From: Sphingobacterium phlebotomi
GTDB taxonomy: Bacteria > Bacteroidota > Bacteroidia > Sphingobacteriales > Sphingobacteriaceae
NCBI RefSeq assembly: GCF_008180195.1
Contig: NZ_VTAV01000009.1
Coordinates: 104,880 to 168,879, forward strand
DNA length: 64,000 nt
Direction of reading: 5' to 3'
The notes under the pieces are model-generated. The model made no database searches and had not been told where the DNA came from. It worked only from the letters and a program-made list of their open reading frames with translations. A program made the position numbers and the translations under genes. Each line of letters opens with the position of its first letter. Within the stretch, counting starts at the first letter, position 1. This document shows, in pieces, positions 25,469-34,816 of this stretch.

Positions 25469-27637
25469 ATGATGAATATAAAAGCAAAGAGCAGTCTGTT
25501 ATGTGTTCTTTTATTGGGTGCCAGCGTATTTAACTTTTCTGCATCCATTCCGGACGAAGGAATGTTTCCGCTCAGCGAGCTTAGCCGTGCAGGATTAAAA
25601 AAGGCGGGATTAAAAGTAGCGGAGAAAGACATTTATAACCCGGGGCAAATTGGCTTGGTAGACGCACTGGTGCAGGTAAGCGGTTGTTCAGGTTCTTTTG
25701 TCTCCCCTAACGGTCTTATCATTACGAACCACCATTGTGCATTTAGCGCGGTGCAGCTTGCAAGTTCACCGGAATTTAACTACTTAAAAAATGGATTTGT
25801 TGCCCACGCCTACGAACAAGAGATTGAAGCACAAGGGTTAACCATTCGTATTACAGAATCTTACGAAGATGTATCAGAAGAAGTCCTGAATGCGGTAACT
25901 TCCATTAGCGATCCGGTAGAACGGATCAACCGCATCAGCAAAAAACGATCAGAAATTGCCAACAGAGCCGAAACGGAAGATCCTACCATTAAGGCGGAAG
26001 TGTCCGAAATGTTCATCGGCAAAAGCTATGTGCTCTTCCGTTATAAAACAATCGAGGATGTGCGCTTGGTTTACGTTCCCAGACAAGATATTGGCGAATT
26101 TGGAGGCGAAACCGACAATTGGGTTTGGCCAAGGCATACAGGAGACTTTTCTTTTCTACGGGCTTACGTAGCACCGGACGGATCATCAGCGAAATATGCG
26201 AAAGAGAATGTACCTTATCAACCTAAAAAACATCTTAAAGTAAATCCAAAAGGTGTCAACGAAAATGACTTTGTTTTCATCTTAGGATACCCCGGCAGAA
26301 CATTTCGGCACCGCCCGGCTCCATATATGGAGTATCAAGAAAAATATTTATTGCCTTATACGTCGGAACTTTATGATTTTCAAAATCAACAGATGTTTGC
26401 CGCAGGAAAAGATGACCCAAAAACAGAGTTGGCACTCGCAACCCGCGTCAAGCGAAACGCGAACGTCATGAAAAACTATCGCGGTAAACTGAAAGGTCTT
26501 CAAAATCTCGATTTAGTGGGAGATAAACGTCAGGAGGATGAAGCCCTAGCACGATTTATCGAGAGCAAACCAGAATTAAAAGCCCAATACGGTACATTGA
26601 TGACCGACATTGACAAACACTATCAGGCTGTTTTTGACATAGCATCAAAAGAACTTTGGTTCAATAATATCTATAGCAGTATATCATTGCTTCGTATAGC
26701 AAATACGATAAATGACTTTAAAGAAGCTATCCTGAAGCAAAACGGACTTAAAGCGCAAGAAGAGGTATTTGTACTTAATATCAATCAAGTAAAGGAATAT
26801 TTGGATAACATATACGGGAGTTACCATCTCACCGTCGACAAAAATATCGGCCGTCGGATGTTTGAAGATGCCTATCAATTGGATGGACCCAACCAACTAG
26901 CATACTTCACCAAGAAAAACTTCATCAGTAAAGAGGAAGCGGGAGATTATATCGTCGCCGTCTTAGAAAAATCCAAACTTAACAGTCAGGAAACGCTCTA
27001 CGATACAATACTAAAAGATATACAATCGTTGAAGAATTACAACGACGATCTGTTGTCGATTTTAAAAGAACTGGATGATGAACGGGAGGTATTCAATGCA
27101 GAGCAGAAGCGACGTGAAGGTGTTTTGAATCGACTTATGGGAGATTATGTTGCCGTTAAAGAGCAATATCAAGCCAAAAACTTTATTCCAGATGCAAACT
27201 CAACCCTGCGTCTTACGTTCGGAAACGTTAAAGGATATAGTCCAGCCGATGCAACTTATATGAGCCCTTTTACAACAATAAAAGGACTGATAGAAAAAGG
27301 GAATTCAGGATTGCCCGAATATGAATACCCCGAAAGTATAAAAACAGCTTGGTTGGAAAAAAACTTCGGCGCCTACATAAAGAAAGACCTTAATGATGTT
27401 CCAATAAATATCCTTTATAACATGGATACCACCGGTGGTAACTCGGGCTCACCGATTATGAATGCACATGGCGAATTAATTGGGGTCAACTTTGACCGTG
27501 CTTATGACGCGACCATAAACGATTTTGCCTGGAGTGAAGATTACAGTCGCTCCATTGGCGTGGATATCCGGTACGTATTATGGATAGCCGACAAAATCGA
27601 TAATGCGCAATTTATTTTAAAGGAGATGGGGATATAG
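25469..27637 (+). CDS. S46-family dipeptidyl peptidase (DPP11/DPP7-like)
   Basis: Exported serine exopeptidase of 722 residues that removes dipeptides from the N-terminus of peptides in the periplasm. After a signal peptide (to about residue 25) come the S46 features: catalytic His in ITNHHCAF, the RYKTIEDVRLVYVP...GGETDNWVWPRH block with an Asp, and the nucleophile Ser in TGGNSGSP near residue 660. The specificity segment LIGVNFDRAYD has Arg after Asp, as I recall for Asp/Glu-specific DPP11, whereas DPP7 has Gly; this subtype call is tentative. Either ATG 25469 or 25472 may start. Its end overlaps the convergent permease gene by 26 bp. Confidence 0.93.
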   Translation: MMNIKAKSSLLCVLLLGASVFNFSASIPDEGMFPLSELSRAGLKKAGLKVAEKDIYNPGQIGLVDALVQVSGCSGSFVSPNGLIITNHHCAFSAVQLASSPEFNYLKNGFVAHAYEQEIEAQGLTIRITESYEDVSEEVLNAVTSISDPVERINRISKKRSEIANRAETEDPTIKAEVSEMFIGKSYVLFRYKTIEDVRLVYVPRQDIGEFGGETDNWVWPRHTGDFSFLRAYVAPDGSSAKYAKENVPYQPKKHLKVNPKGVNENDFVFILGYPGRTFRHRPAPYMEYQEKYLLPYTSELYDFQNQQMFAAGKDDPKTELALATRVKRNANVMKNYRGKLKGLQNLDLVGDKRQEDEALARFIESKPELKAQYGTLMTDIDKHYQAVFDIASKELWFNNIYSSISLLRIANTINDFKEAILKQNGLKAQEEVFVLNINQVKEYLDNIYGSYHLTVDKNIGRRMFEDAYQLDGPNQLAYFTKKNFISKEEAGDYIVAVLEKSKLNSQETLYDTILKDIQSLKNYNDDLLSILKELDDEREVFNAEQKRREGVLNRLMGDYVAVKEQYQAKNFIPDANSTLRLTFGNVKGYSPADATYMSPFTTIKGLIEKGNSGLPEYEYPESIKTAWLEKNFGAYIKKDLNDVPINILYNMDTTGGNSGSPIMNAHGELIGVNFDRAYDATINDFAWSEDYSRSIGVDIRYVLWIADKIDNAQFILKEMGI

Positions 27638-28781
27638 CCACTTTCCGTATCTTCACGGCCAATACCACTGTGGCAATAATAAAACACACCACAGCAATAA
27701 TGGCCATCGCTATCAAACCGCTATAGGTATGGTAATTTTCTCCGTGCTGGATAAACATGATCCTAAAAATGCGTAAGTAGTGTGTAGACGGAATGACGTC
27801 AGCAATAAGCTGTACCCACCTAGGCATCAAACTAGATGGCCAAGTGAAACCACTTAAAATAAACGCCGGCGTCGCGATAACCATCAATATTTCCGTTGCT
27901 TTCAACTGTGACGGTAAAACGATGCTCACCAACACACCGATAAAACACACCGCTAGCATGAACACAAAAGTACACAACACAAACCACCAAAAGTCAGCAT
28001 GTAGTGGCATCTCATACCATCGTCCAAATCCCCAATATAAAGCCAGAATACCAACCGACATCAGGAGATATGGAATAATCTTTACGAAAATAAGTCCTAC
28101 GGGATTCCGCATTTTCTGGGCTAATTCCGCGAAGGTGCCGCTTTCAAATTCAGAGGAAAAGGATAACGCTAGCCCCAAAAGGAGTACTTGTTGTAATACA
28201 ATAATCAATACACCGGGTAGCATGAAATATAGGTAGTTGCCGCTTCGGATATTCTGCCTAACCATTGTCGTTTTAAAAGGTTCGTATTGTTCGGCGGCAA
28301 TTTTTGCGGGGACTCCTTGCTTCATCTGCGTCTCTATTTGTACGCCCGCTTTTAGCGTCATCGCACAAACATTTACCGCCATGGCAGCTGTATTGGAAGT
28401 CAATGTATTCGAACCATCCACAAAAATAGTCACTTCAGGAACCCGTTTTTGCTGAACACCTGCAGCAAAACCTTTAGGGATATGCACGATAACCGTGGCA
28501 TCTTGTTCAATAGCCATCTCTTTTGAATCAAACAGAGTGGGCAGCATACGAACGACCTTGATGCTTTCATTATCGTTCATCATATCGACAAAAGTTGTGC
28601 TTAATGGACTATTGTCTTCATCGACAACAATAATGGGCATTTCTGTTACTTTCCCCTGTTGGTACACATGTCCTATCAATACACCGTACAGAATTGGTGC
28701 CCCAATAAAGAGCATCATCAGTACGCTATTATTGAAAAAGAGCTTAAATTCGCGCTGAATGAGTCCTATAAAATTTTTCAC
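27612..28781 (-). CDS. ABC-2 type transporter permease (YhhJ/YbhR-like)
   Basis: Inner-membrane permease of 389 residues. One N-terminal TM (residues 20-38) is followed by a large periplasmic domain (PIIVVDEDNSPLSTTFVDMM, then IFVDGSNTLTSNTAAMAVN) and about five C-terminal TM helices, with the family segment FILSGFTWPSSLMPRWVQ. It is the last gene of a TolC-HlyD-permease operon (14 bp after HlyD). In E. coli this type pairs with an ATPase such as YbhF, but no ATP-binding gene is found in this cluster. The substrate is unknown. Confidence 0.9.
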   Translation of the reverse strand: MKNFIGLIQREFKLFFNNSVLMMLFIGAPILYGVLIGHVYQQGKVTEMPIIVVDEDNSPLSTTFVDMMNDNESIKVVRMLPTLFDSKEMAIEQDATVIVHIPKGFAAGVQQKRVPEVTIFVDGSNTLTSNTAAMAVNVCAMTLKAGVQIETQMKQGVPAKIAAEQYEPFKTTMVRQNIRSGNYLYFMLPGVLIIVLQQVLLLGLALSFSSEFESGTFAELAQKMRNPVGLIFVKIIPYLLMSVGILALYWGFGRWYEMPLHADFWWFVLCTFVFMLAVCFIGVLVSIVLPSQLKATEILMVIATPAFILSGFTWPSSLMPRWVQLIADVIPSTHYLRIFRIMFIQHGENYHTYSGLIAMAIIAVVCFIIATVVLAVKIRKVAISPSPLK

Positions 28782-28795
28782 GTTCTAATCCTTAT

Positions 28796-29752
28796 CTATT
28801 GTATTTGAAGAACGACTAACGTTTTAGTCAACAAATCGCTCACATCGGCATGATCTTGAGGCATCACTTTGACCTCAAATACGGTCAATTGGTTATCATA
28901 GTCGGGATAAGCGGTGGAAATATTCGCATACGAGCTCAGGGCTTTCATCGCTACTATCCTTCCTTTAATTTCCTTGTTATCCAAATAAGGAATATGCAGG
29001 ATAACCTCACTTCCCCTATTTAATTTACCCACTCTATTTTCGGGCACCGTAAATCGGAAATAAGTGGAGTTGTTGATGTAACCATTGATAATGGCATACC
29101 CTGCAGTCGCTAGTTCCCCAACAGTTAAATTAATGGTTTCTACGCTCATATCCTGCGGAGCGATGAGGTATTTTTCCTGTGCGGCTACTTTAACCTCGGC
29201 GACAGCTCCCAAAGCACGTTCCTTCTGACCTAGCGCCATGACTTGTTGCTCGTAACGAGCTCCGTTCCTAGCCTCTTGTATTTCAGCTTGAGCCGCAAGA
29301 TATTGATTTTTAGCTCCTTGATATTTAGCATACGTTTCATCATATTGTTGCTGCGACACCAGACTGTCACTCAACAGATTTTTCAGCCGGTTGATGGATT
29401 TCTCTGCAAATTCATATTGCTCTTTTAATCCATCTACTTTAGCTTGCAATTGGACCAGTTGCCCACTTGTAGCACCTTTTGTTGCCATGTTATATTGTGC
29501 TTCGGCAGATTGCAAGGCACCTTTCGCTTGTTCTGCTTTTGCGTCCACCTCCGGAATATCCAATATCGCCAATGTATCTCCAGCATGCACGAAATCTCCT
29601 TCTTGGATCCGTAGCTCTGCCATCTTTCCAGGAACTTTCGTTACAATCGTTATTTGTTCACGTTCTACTTTTCCCTCCAACGGCTTTTCCCGAACTTCAT
29701 TTTTGCAAGCAAAAAATAAGAATGCCAAGGGTACAAGGTATAACTTCTTCAT
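28796..29752 (-). CDS. HlyD-family secretion/efflux adaptor, lipoprotein
   Basis: Membrane fusion protein of 318 residues. The signal MKKLYLVPLAFLFFACKNEV has a lipobox with Cys at 16. The biotinyl-lipoyl half-motifs are KMAELRIQEGDFVHAGDTLA and APQDMSVETINLTVGELATAGY, flanking a helical hairpin of about 110 residues (Gln/Ala rich, QAKVDGLKEQYEFAEKSI). It bridges the ABC-2 permease to the TolC protein encoded 2 bp upstream. Similar to YbhG/YhiI adaptors by length and layout. Confidence 0.91.
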   Translation of the reverse strand: MKKLYLVPLAFLFFACKNEVREKPLEGKVEREQITIVTKVPGKMAELRIQEGDFVHAGDTLAILDIPEVDAKAEQAKGALQSAEAQYNMATKGATSGQLVQLQAKVDGLKEQYEFAEKSINRLKNLLSDSLVSQQQYDETYAKYQGAKNQYLAAQAEIQEARNGARYEQQVMALGQKERALGAVAEVKVAAQEKYLIAPQDMSVETINLTVGELATAGYAIINGYINNSTYFRFTVPENRVGKLNRGSEVILHIPYLDNKEIKGRIVAMKALSSYANISTAYPDYDNQLTVFEVKVMPQDHADVSDLLTKTLVVLQIQ

Positions 29753-29754
29753 TT

Positions 29755-31143
29755 CTATTCGTATATGGTTTGTAATAGTTTTCCTGATGTATGTAATAGC
29801 TCCAATGCCACAGCACGTTGCTGCAAAACATGGCTATAAAAATTGAGATTGACTTTATACCATTCATTTTCAGTCGCCAACAGTTCCGTCACGTCGATCA
29901 AACCAGCTTCGTACTGCTTTGAAGCCATCTGCAAATTATTTTCGGCAACTTTGATCTGTTGGTCACCAACTTTCAATTTCTGATTTGTATTGGTATAGCT
30001 CACCTTGTTTTTATCCAGTAATAAATTTAGTTTTTCCGTTGCGTCAAGCAGTTTCGTTTCGTTGATGATCTGATCTAGTTGTACTTGCTTTACTTTATTT
30101 CGGTGCTCCCCGCCATTAAAGATATCCCATCTCAGCCCTACACCAATCATAAAGTTAGGTCTACCTTTTAAATGATTGGTAGAAAGCTCGATATCACCTA
30201 CTACAGGTCTGTCTTTAATTGTTAGATTCGTATTATGCAGATTCAAATAGCTTGCCGAGCCAAAAGCAAATGCGGTAGGTAGCGAAGCTCCTTTTTCTTT
30301 CTTATACAAATATTCATATGCTTTGGATGACGCATCCAATGCTTTTAATTCAGACCGTTCCTCTACTCCGGTTGGTACATCCGATAAATAGATTGGAGAG
30401 AGGTTGTAGAGCACCTCTTCGACTGCTGATGTAGACAAATCTGTTTCCTGTTGTATTTTTTTGACTAACAACGCACGGTTACCGGCTAACTCGACCTTCT
30501 TTTCCTCCAATTCTAATAGGGCGAGTTTGAGCTTATCGCGATCATAGGGAATAGCCAAGCCATTCTCGATGGCCTTGTTCACTTTCTCTTGCTCCTTTTT
30601 CAATCGCCGCTCGGAATCTACAATCAGTTTATCCACCTGATTCAACAACATAAGTTGATCGAACGTGACCGCAATTTCTTTTGCCATTCCTTCTTTCCCC
30701 GCTTCGGCCAAATAACCTTGTGCACGAGCTTTTTCCTGGAGTGCCCGTTCGCCATTGGGAATCTGCAATCCCGAAAAAATAACCTGCCTTACGGACACAC
30801 CGGCATACGCAGCCTGTGATCGGAGGTTGAAGTCCGTAGCTCCTTCAAATAGCCCTAGATTTAAGACGGGCAGATTTAACGTCGGGATATCAAGACTTCC
30901 GTTGTTGTACATGAAACCATACAAACCCGTTGCCGAGACATGGGGCAGCTTATTCGCTTTTACCCCCTCCACTTCCAGATTCGCTTTATCTACTTCGTAG
31001 TTTTTGAGTCGCAAATCTTTATTGGTCTGAAAAGATTGCTGTATAATTTCTTTTACCTTTGGATCTATAATGGATTGTGCTCGTCCTGTTTGCTGAAAAA
31101 TAAAACTAAACAGGATAAAGATCCATCCCCATTTTTTTTCCAT
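29755..31143 (-). CDS. TolC-family outer-membrane protein
   Basis: Outer-membrane efflux channel of 462 residues, first gene of the export operon. Signal peptide to about residue 23 (IFILFSFIFQQTGRAQS), then two OEP repeats: GVKANKLPHVSATGLYGFMY at about 53-72 and the mirrored GRPNFMIGVGLRWDIFNGGE near 325-345. The C-terminal helix QYEAGLIDVTELLATENEW is typical. It lies 74 bp downstream of the Crp-like regulator gene on the same strand, which may control the operon. Confidence 0.91.
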   Translation of the reverse strand: MEKKWGWIFILFSFIFQQTGRAQSIIDPKVKEIIQQSFQTNKDLRLKNYEVDKANLEVEGVKANKLPHVSATGLYGFMYNNGSLDIPTLNLPVLNLGLFEGATDFNLRSQAAYAGVSVRQVIFSGLQIPNGERALQEKARAQGYLAEAGKEGMAKEIAVTFDQLMLLNQVDKLIVDSERRLKKEQEKVNKAIENGLAIPYDRDKLKLALLELEEKKVELAGNRALLVKKIQQETDLSTSAVEEVLYNLSPIYLSDVPTGVEERSELKALDASSKAYEYLYKKEKGASLPTAFAFGSASYLNLHNTNLTIKDRPVVGDIELSTNHLKGRPNFMIGVGLRWDIFNGGEHRNKVKQVQLDQIINETKLLDATEKLNLLLDKNKVSYTNTNQKLKVGDQQIKVAENNLQMASKQYEAGLIDVTELLATENEWYKVNLNFYSHVLQQRAVALELLHTSGKLLQTIYE

Positions 31144-31217
31144 AACTTATTTCATTTATTGCAAAACAAATATCTGATTTATATGGCTTGCTTTTTTTAA
31201 GATATCTTAAAAAGCGA

Positions 31218-31778
31218 TTAACGTTGTGACCTAATTACACTAAGTGTCTGTTGAGAGATTCCTAAATAAGAAGCGATATCGCCGAGTGGTGCACGCAGGA
31301 GGATATCCGGATGCTGCTCCATTAATTTTTGATAACGTTCATGTGCAGTCTCAAATTGCAGGCTCTGTAATCGGGTAGAAAATCCAATCAAGGCTTGTAA
31401 CAATATGGTTTGTATAAGTCTATTCATAGGTATGGAATGGGATGCAAGTTTCTCGATTGCATCGAAAGGCACTATGGTAATAATCGAAGGTTCCAGTGTT
31501 TCCATACCATACATCGATTTCCTGTGATAGAACACACTTTCTGTACCTGCTGCAAAAGTTTGTTCTGAAAAAAAATAATGGGTAATATCCTTACCCGATT
31601 TATAATAAAACATCCGAACAAATCCTTGCTCGATAAAGAAAACACTCCGCGAATAGTGCTCTGGATCTAACATGATATTTTTTTTTGCATAGGTTTTGGT
31701 TACAGCCACCCGCGCAACGTGCTCTAACAGCTCATCTGTCAAACCGAATGTGGTTTTTAAATAGGGAATTAACTGCAT
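31218..31778 (-). CDS. Crp/Fnr-family transcriptional regulator
   Basis: A 186-residue regulator. Residues 1-110 form the cyclic-nucleotide-binding jelly roll (KNIMLDPEHYSRSVFFIEQG, DITHYFFSEQTFAAGTESVF), and the end is a short HTH (GDIASYLGISQQTLSVIRSQR). This is the small Bacteroidota Crp type that lacks both the conserved cAMP-binding Arg-Ser of true Crp and the Fnr cysteine cluster, so its ligand is unknown. It directly precedes the TolC-HlyD-permease operon and probably regulates it. Confidence 0.9.
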   Translation of the reverse strand: MQLIPYLKTTFGLTDELLEHVARVAVTKTYAKKNIMLDPEHYSRSVFFIEQGFVRMFYYKSGKDITHYFFSEQTFAAGTESVFYHRKSMYGMETLEPSIITIVPFDAIEKLASHSIPMNRLIQTILLQALIGFSTRLQSLQFETAHERYQKLMEQHPDILLRAPLGDIASYLGISQQTLSVIRSQR

Positions 31779-31796
31779 TCCCTAAAATAACATAAT

Positions 31797-32108
31797 TTAT
31801 GAAGAAACACTATTTTTATACTTCATTTCCAACCCTAATATAATATCGCGCTTTTTTCCTTCTATCAAAGAAAGATTTCCAGCCACAAATACACCTTTTT
31901 TACCACTATTGATATTCGAAATTCCGTACACGGTGGATTCATCATCTGGATTGGATGCGCCTTCATAGCGATAGAGATGATCTATTTGATAATTTTCGGC
32001 ATCTCGTAGGATTTCCTCAAATTCTACATTAAAATCTATAGCATATCCCATTTCTTTCAATTTAGCTAAAGCTACATCCGTCGTTTCATAATTGTGCTTT
32101 GTCTCCAT
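31797..32108 (-). CDS. Small acidic conserved protein, unknown function
   Basis: A cytosolic protein of 103 residues resembling a Bacteroidota family sometimes labelled, without support, phosphoribosylpyrophosphate synthetase. The pattern is a short helix (TTDVALAKLKEMGYAIDFNV), then FYR/YRYEG with the acidic SNPDDESTVYGIS, and GKKGVFVAGN. It lacks any PRPP synthetase motif. It lies 18 bp upstream of the Crp-like gene on the same strand. Confidence 0.8.
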   Translation of the reverse strand: METKHNYETTDVALAKLKEMGYAIDFNVEFEEILRDAENYQIDHLYRYEGASNPDDESTVYGISNINSGKKGVFVAGNLSLIEGKKRDIILGLEMKYKNSVSS

Positions 32109-32179
32109 AACATCTAACGTTTGTTTTATTTAATAAGATAACACGCTAAGGGGCAGTTCTGTTTTCGTATTTTTTTGGC

Positions 32180-32187
32180 TAGCTTTG
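32180..32187 (+). promoter_or_regulatory. Putative -7 box for mazG
   Basis: TAGCTTTG matches TAnnTTTG and lies 34 bp before the mazG ATG. Confidence 0.5.
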
Positions 32188-32221
32188 AACATCTTTTTTA
32201 AACTAGGTCACAAAAGCAATT

Positions 32222-33025
32222 ATGGCATACCCTGTACCCGAACCTCAATACACTCCTGGAAAAGCATTCGAAAGATTAATCACGATCTTGGACACCCTCC
32301 GTGTAGCTTGTCCATGGGATCGAAAACAGACCATGGAATCGTTGAGACATCTCACTATCGAGGAGCTATATGAGCTTACAGATGCGATTCTTGAAAAAGA
32401 TTATAACGAGATAAAAAAAGAGCTTGGCGATGTCATGTTGCATCTTCTTTTCTACGCCAAGATTGCCGATGAACAACAGCAATTTAATATCGTAGAAGTG
32501 TTAAATGCTATTTGTGAAAAGCTGGTGGTGCGACATCCCCATATTTACGCGGATACACAAGTGGATAACGAGGAAGATGTAAAAACCAACTGGGAATCCA
32601 TTAAATTAAAAGAAGGAAATAAATCGGTTCTGTCTGGGGTACCGAAAGGGCTGCCCGCACTGGTAAAAGCATACCGCATCCAAGAAAAGGTACGTGGTGT
32701 AGGCTTCGATTGGGACGACAAAACCGAAGTTTGGAAAAAAGTAGAGGAAGAGCTGGCGGAATTTAAAAACGAATTTAATCTCACGGGCGAAGCTCCCGTC
32801 AACCAGGAGAGGGCCGAAGCAGAATTTGGCGATTTGCTGTTTTCTTTAATCAATTACGCCCGGCATTTGGGTATCAACCCCGAAAATGCCTTAGAACGTA
32901 CCAATAAAAAATTTATACAGCGATTCAGCCACCTAGAAAAACGGGCAGCCGAACACGGGCAGAACCTTAAAGAAATGACGTTGGAGGAAATGGATGTATA
33001 TTGGAACGAAGCGAAAAAATTATAG
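32222..33025 (+). CDS. mazG: Nucleoside triphosphate pyrophosphohydrolase
   Basis: All-alpha hydrolase of 267 residues that turns (d)NTPs into NMP and pyrophosphate, cleaning damaged nucleotides or moderating the stringent response. Two MazG domains are seen: the first with CPWDRKQTMESL, IEELYELTDAI and ELGDVMLHLLFYA (Glu/Asp metal ligands present), the second with EEELAEFKNEF and AEFGDLLFSLINYARHLG. The length and double-domain layout match E. coli MazG. No MazE/MazF toxin pair is adjacent. Confidence 0.95.
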   Translation: MAYPVPEPQYTPGKAFERLITILDTLRVACPWDRKQTMESLRHLTIEELYELTDAILEKDYNEIKKELGDVMLHLLFYAKIADEQQQFNIVEVLNAICEKLVVRHPHIYADTQVDNEEDVKTNWESIKLKEGNKSVLSGVPKGLPALVKAYRIQEKVRGVGFDWDDKTEVWKKVEEELAEFKNEFNLTGEAPVNQERAEAEFGDLLFSLINYARHLGINPENALERTNKKFIQRFSHLEKRAAEHGQNLKEMTLEEMDVYWNEAKKL

Positions 33026-33041
33026 CATACAAAAACATACA

Positions 33042-33749
33042 TCAGGGTTCATCGCAATCTAAGGTCTCTACTTTAATAAACAGTTTTTGAAATTTTTCTA
33101 TTTGTGTACCGTCATAATTGATATGATGGACCAAATGATTCGCACTATTCCACCACCCATATACCAAGACGTAGTCGAAAGCACGATCTAACCTATCAGC
33201 ATGTTTCATCGTAGTTTCATAGTTATGCCATAGATAGTCCGGCGTACTATTATTTTTCATCTGCTCTTTTATTACATGTTCGTAGGCTTCCAGCAAATCA
33301 TCTCCTCCCTTATAAAGTGCCTCTGCATATTTCCTCGCTTGCGTACCTTCTCTCACAGCTGCAATTAACGATTCTGGTTCTTCTTTTGCTCTCTTTTGAA
33401 CCTTCTTTAAAGCCGCCGTCTCTTGCAGATAACGTAAAACGTCCTTTTTTAAATGCTGAAAATAGGATGTTTGGACAATCTCCAAATTTTCCACATGATG
33501 TATTGTGCTATCAAATCGCGCATGCAGTTCCTCTACCGTTTCATTATCCGGAACATAATGACTGGTTCGAAAAAGGCTGTACGTATCGACAAGCTGTTTC
33601 TCCGTATATTTTTTGCTGTCGTAATAGCCTTTATACGTACACAATTCATCGTCAAATGTCCAACTTTTCGTTTGGGCCAATGCTGCGTTTATCGCGTATA
33701 TTAAGATGAATGTTCCTATTGAAAATCGTTTTACCCACATAATCTTCAT
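33042..33749 (-). CDS. Exported protein of unknown function
   Basis: A 235-residue protein with a clear Sec signal peptide (WVKRFSIGTFILIYAINAALA, residues 4-24). The mature part is helical and charged, with SWTFDDELCTYKGYYDSKKY at its start and many Lys/Glu in the middle, and only a few Cys. I recognise no domain. A TAGTTTCG promoter-like box on the minus strand (33753-33760) lies just before the ATG. It is divergent from trpS and convergent with mazG. Confidence 0.78.
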   Translation of the reverse strand: MKIMWVKRFSIGTFILIYAINAALAQTKSWTFDDELCTYKGYYDSKKYTEKQLVDTYSLFRTSHYVPDNETVEELHARFDSTIHHVENLEIVQTSYFQHLKKDVLRYLQETAALKKVQKRAKEEPESLIAAVREGTQARKYAEALYKGGDDLLEAYEHVIKEQMKNNSTPDYLWHNYETTMKHADRLDRAFDYVLVYGWWNSANHLVHHINYDGTQIEKFQKLFIKVETLDCDEP

Positions 33750-33771
33750 TTACGAAACTAATATAAGGAGC

Positions 33772-33804
33772 TTGCTTTTAATTAGCAATTAATCCGTAAA
33801 TTCG
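33772..33804 (+). promoter_or_regulatory. Putative trpS promoter (-33 TTG and -7 TAAATTCG)
   Basis: TTG at 33772-33774 is followed after 22 bp by TAAATTCG (33797-33804), a near match to the Bacteroidota -33/-7 consensus. The ATG follows 4 bp after the box, so the mRNA would be leaderless or nearly so. Confidence 0.45.
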
Positions 33805-33808
33805 CGAC

Positions 33809-34810
33809 ATGAAAGAAACTGTTGTTAGCGGTATCAGAAGTACCGGTAAGTTACATTTGGGCAACTACTATGGAGCGTTGAGCAATTTCGTCAAAATGCA
33901 GCACGAATACAACTGCTTCTTCTTCATAGCGGACTTACATTCATTGACTACCCATCCTACTCCGGAGCATCTAAACCGTACCGTAAGAGAAGTTGTAGTG
34001 GAATATTTAGCAGCGGGTATTGATCCCGAAGAGTCGACTATATATGTACAATCGGATGTCCCTGAGGTAGCAGAACTCTACCTATACATGAACATGAACG
34101 CCTATTTGGGCGAGTTGGAAAGAGCCACCGCATTCAAAGATAAAGTTCGCGCCAATCCGGACAACGTAAATGCCGGACTCCTAACTTATCCGGTACTGAT
34201 GGCATGTGATATCTTAATTCATCACGGCACGAAAGTTCCCGTTGGAAAAGATCAGGAACAGCATTTGGAAATGACGCGTACATTCGGCAACCGTTTTAAC
34301 AGATTATACAACGTAGAATATTTTAAGGAGGCTTTTGCTTTTTCTTATAGTGATAAATTGGTTAAAATTCCGGGGTTAGACGGCAACGGAAAAATGGGTA
34401 AATCTAATGGCGAGGCGAGCTGCGTCTATTTAAGCGATTCACCCGAGGTTATCCGTAAAAAGGTGATGCGTGCAGTATCTGACGCTGGTCCCACAGAAAT
34501 GAATCAAACAAAGCCGGAACCCATACAGAACCTATTTGATTTGATGAAGGTTGTCTCTATGCCTGATACCTTGCAACATTTCGAAGATTTGTACAACAGA
34601 TGTGAAATCCGTTACGGTGATTTCAAAAAACAGCTTGCCGAAGATATGGTCTTGGCTACTGAACCCGTTCGTTCACGCATTCAGGAAATTTCAAACGATG
34701 ACGAATATGTCAAAAAAGTCATCCGCATGGGTGCCGAGAAGGCAAGCGAAAGTGCGCGTAAAACCATCAAGGAAGTACGTGAAATCATTGGAATCAAGAA
34801 ATTATATTAA
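33809..34810 (+). CDS. trpS: Tryptophan--tRNA ligase
   Basis: Class I synthetase charging tRNA-Trp; 333 residues, the usual bacterial length. The HIGH-like motif is STGKLHLGNYYGA near the N-terminus, and the KMSKS-like loop is GNGKMGKSNGEA. LTYPVLMACDILIH and VPVGKDQEQHLEMTR are family signatures of the Trp pocket and ATP site. No trp leader or T-box is seen upstream. The deoxynucleoside kinase gene starts 6 bp after its stop, so they share a transcript. Confidence 0.97.
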   Translation: MKETVVSGIRSTGKLHLGNYYGALSNFVKMQHEYNCFFFIADLHSLTTHPTPEHLNRTVREVVVEYLAAGIDPEESTIYVQSDVPEVAELYLYMNMNAYLGELERATAFKDKVRANPDNVNAGLLTYPVLMACDILIHHGTKVPVGKDQEQHLEMTRTFGNRFNRLYNVEYFKEAFAFSYSDKLVKIPGLDGNGKMGKSNGEASCVYLSDSPEVIRKKVMRAVSDAGPTEMNQTKPEPIQNLFDLMKVVSMPDTLQHFEDLYNRCEIRYGDFKKQLAEDMVLATEPVRSRIQEISNDDEYVKKVIRMGAEKASESARKTIKEVREIIGIKKLY

Positions 34811-34816
34811 TTCAAC

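Noticed and set aside
29391..29846. 151-aa frame opposite the HlyD/TolC genes
   Set aside because: It spans two real genes in opposite sense and has no ribosome-binding site or protein motif.
31797..32108. Annotation as phosphoribosylpyrophosphate synthetase
   Set aside because: Only 103 residues and no PRPP-binding or catalytic loop; it is listed as unknown.
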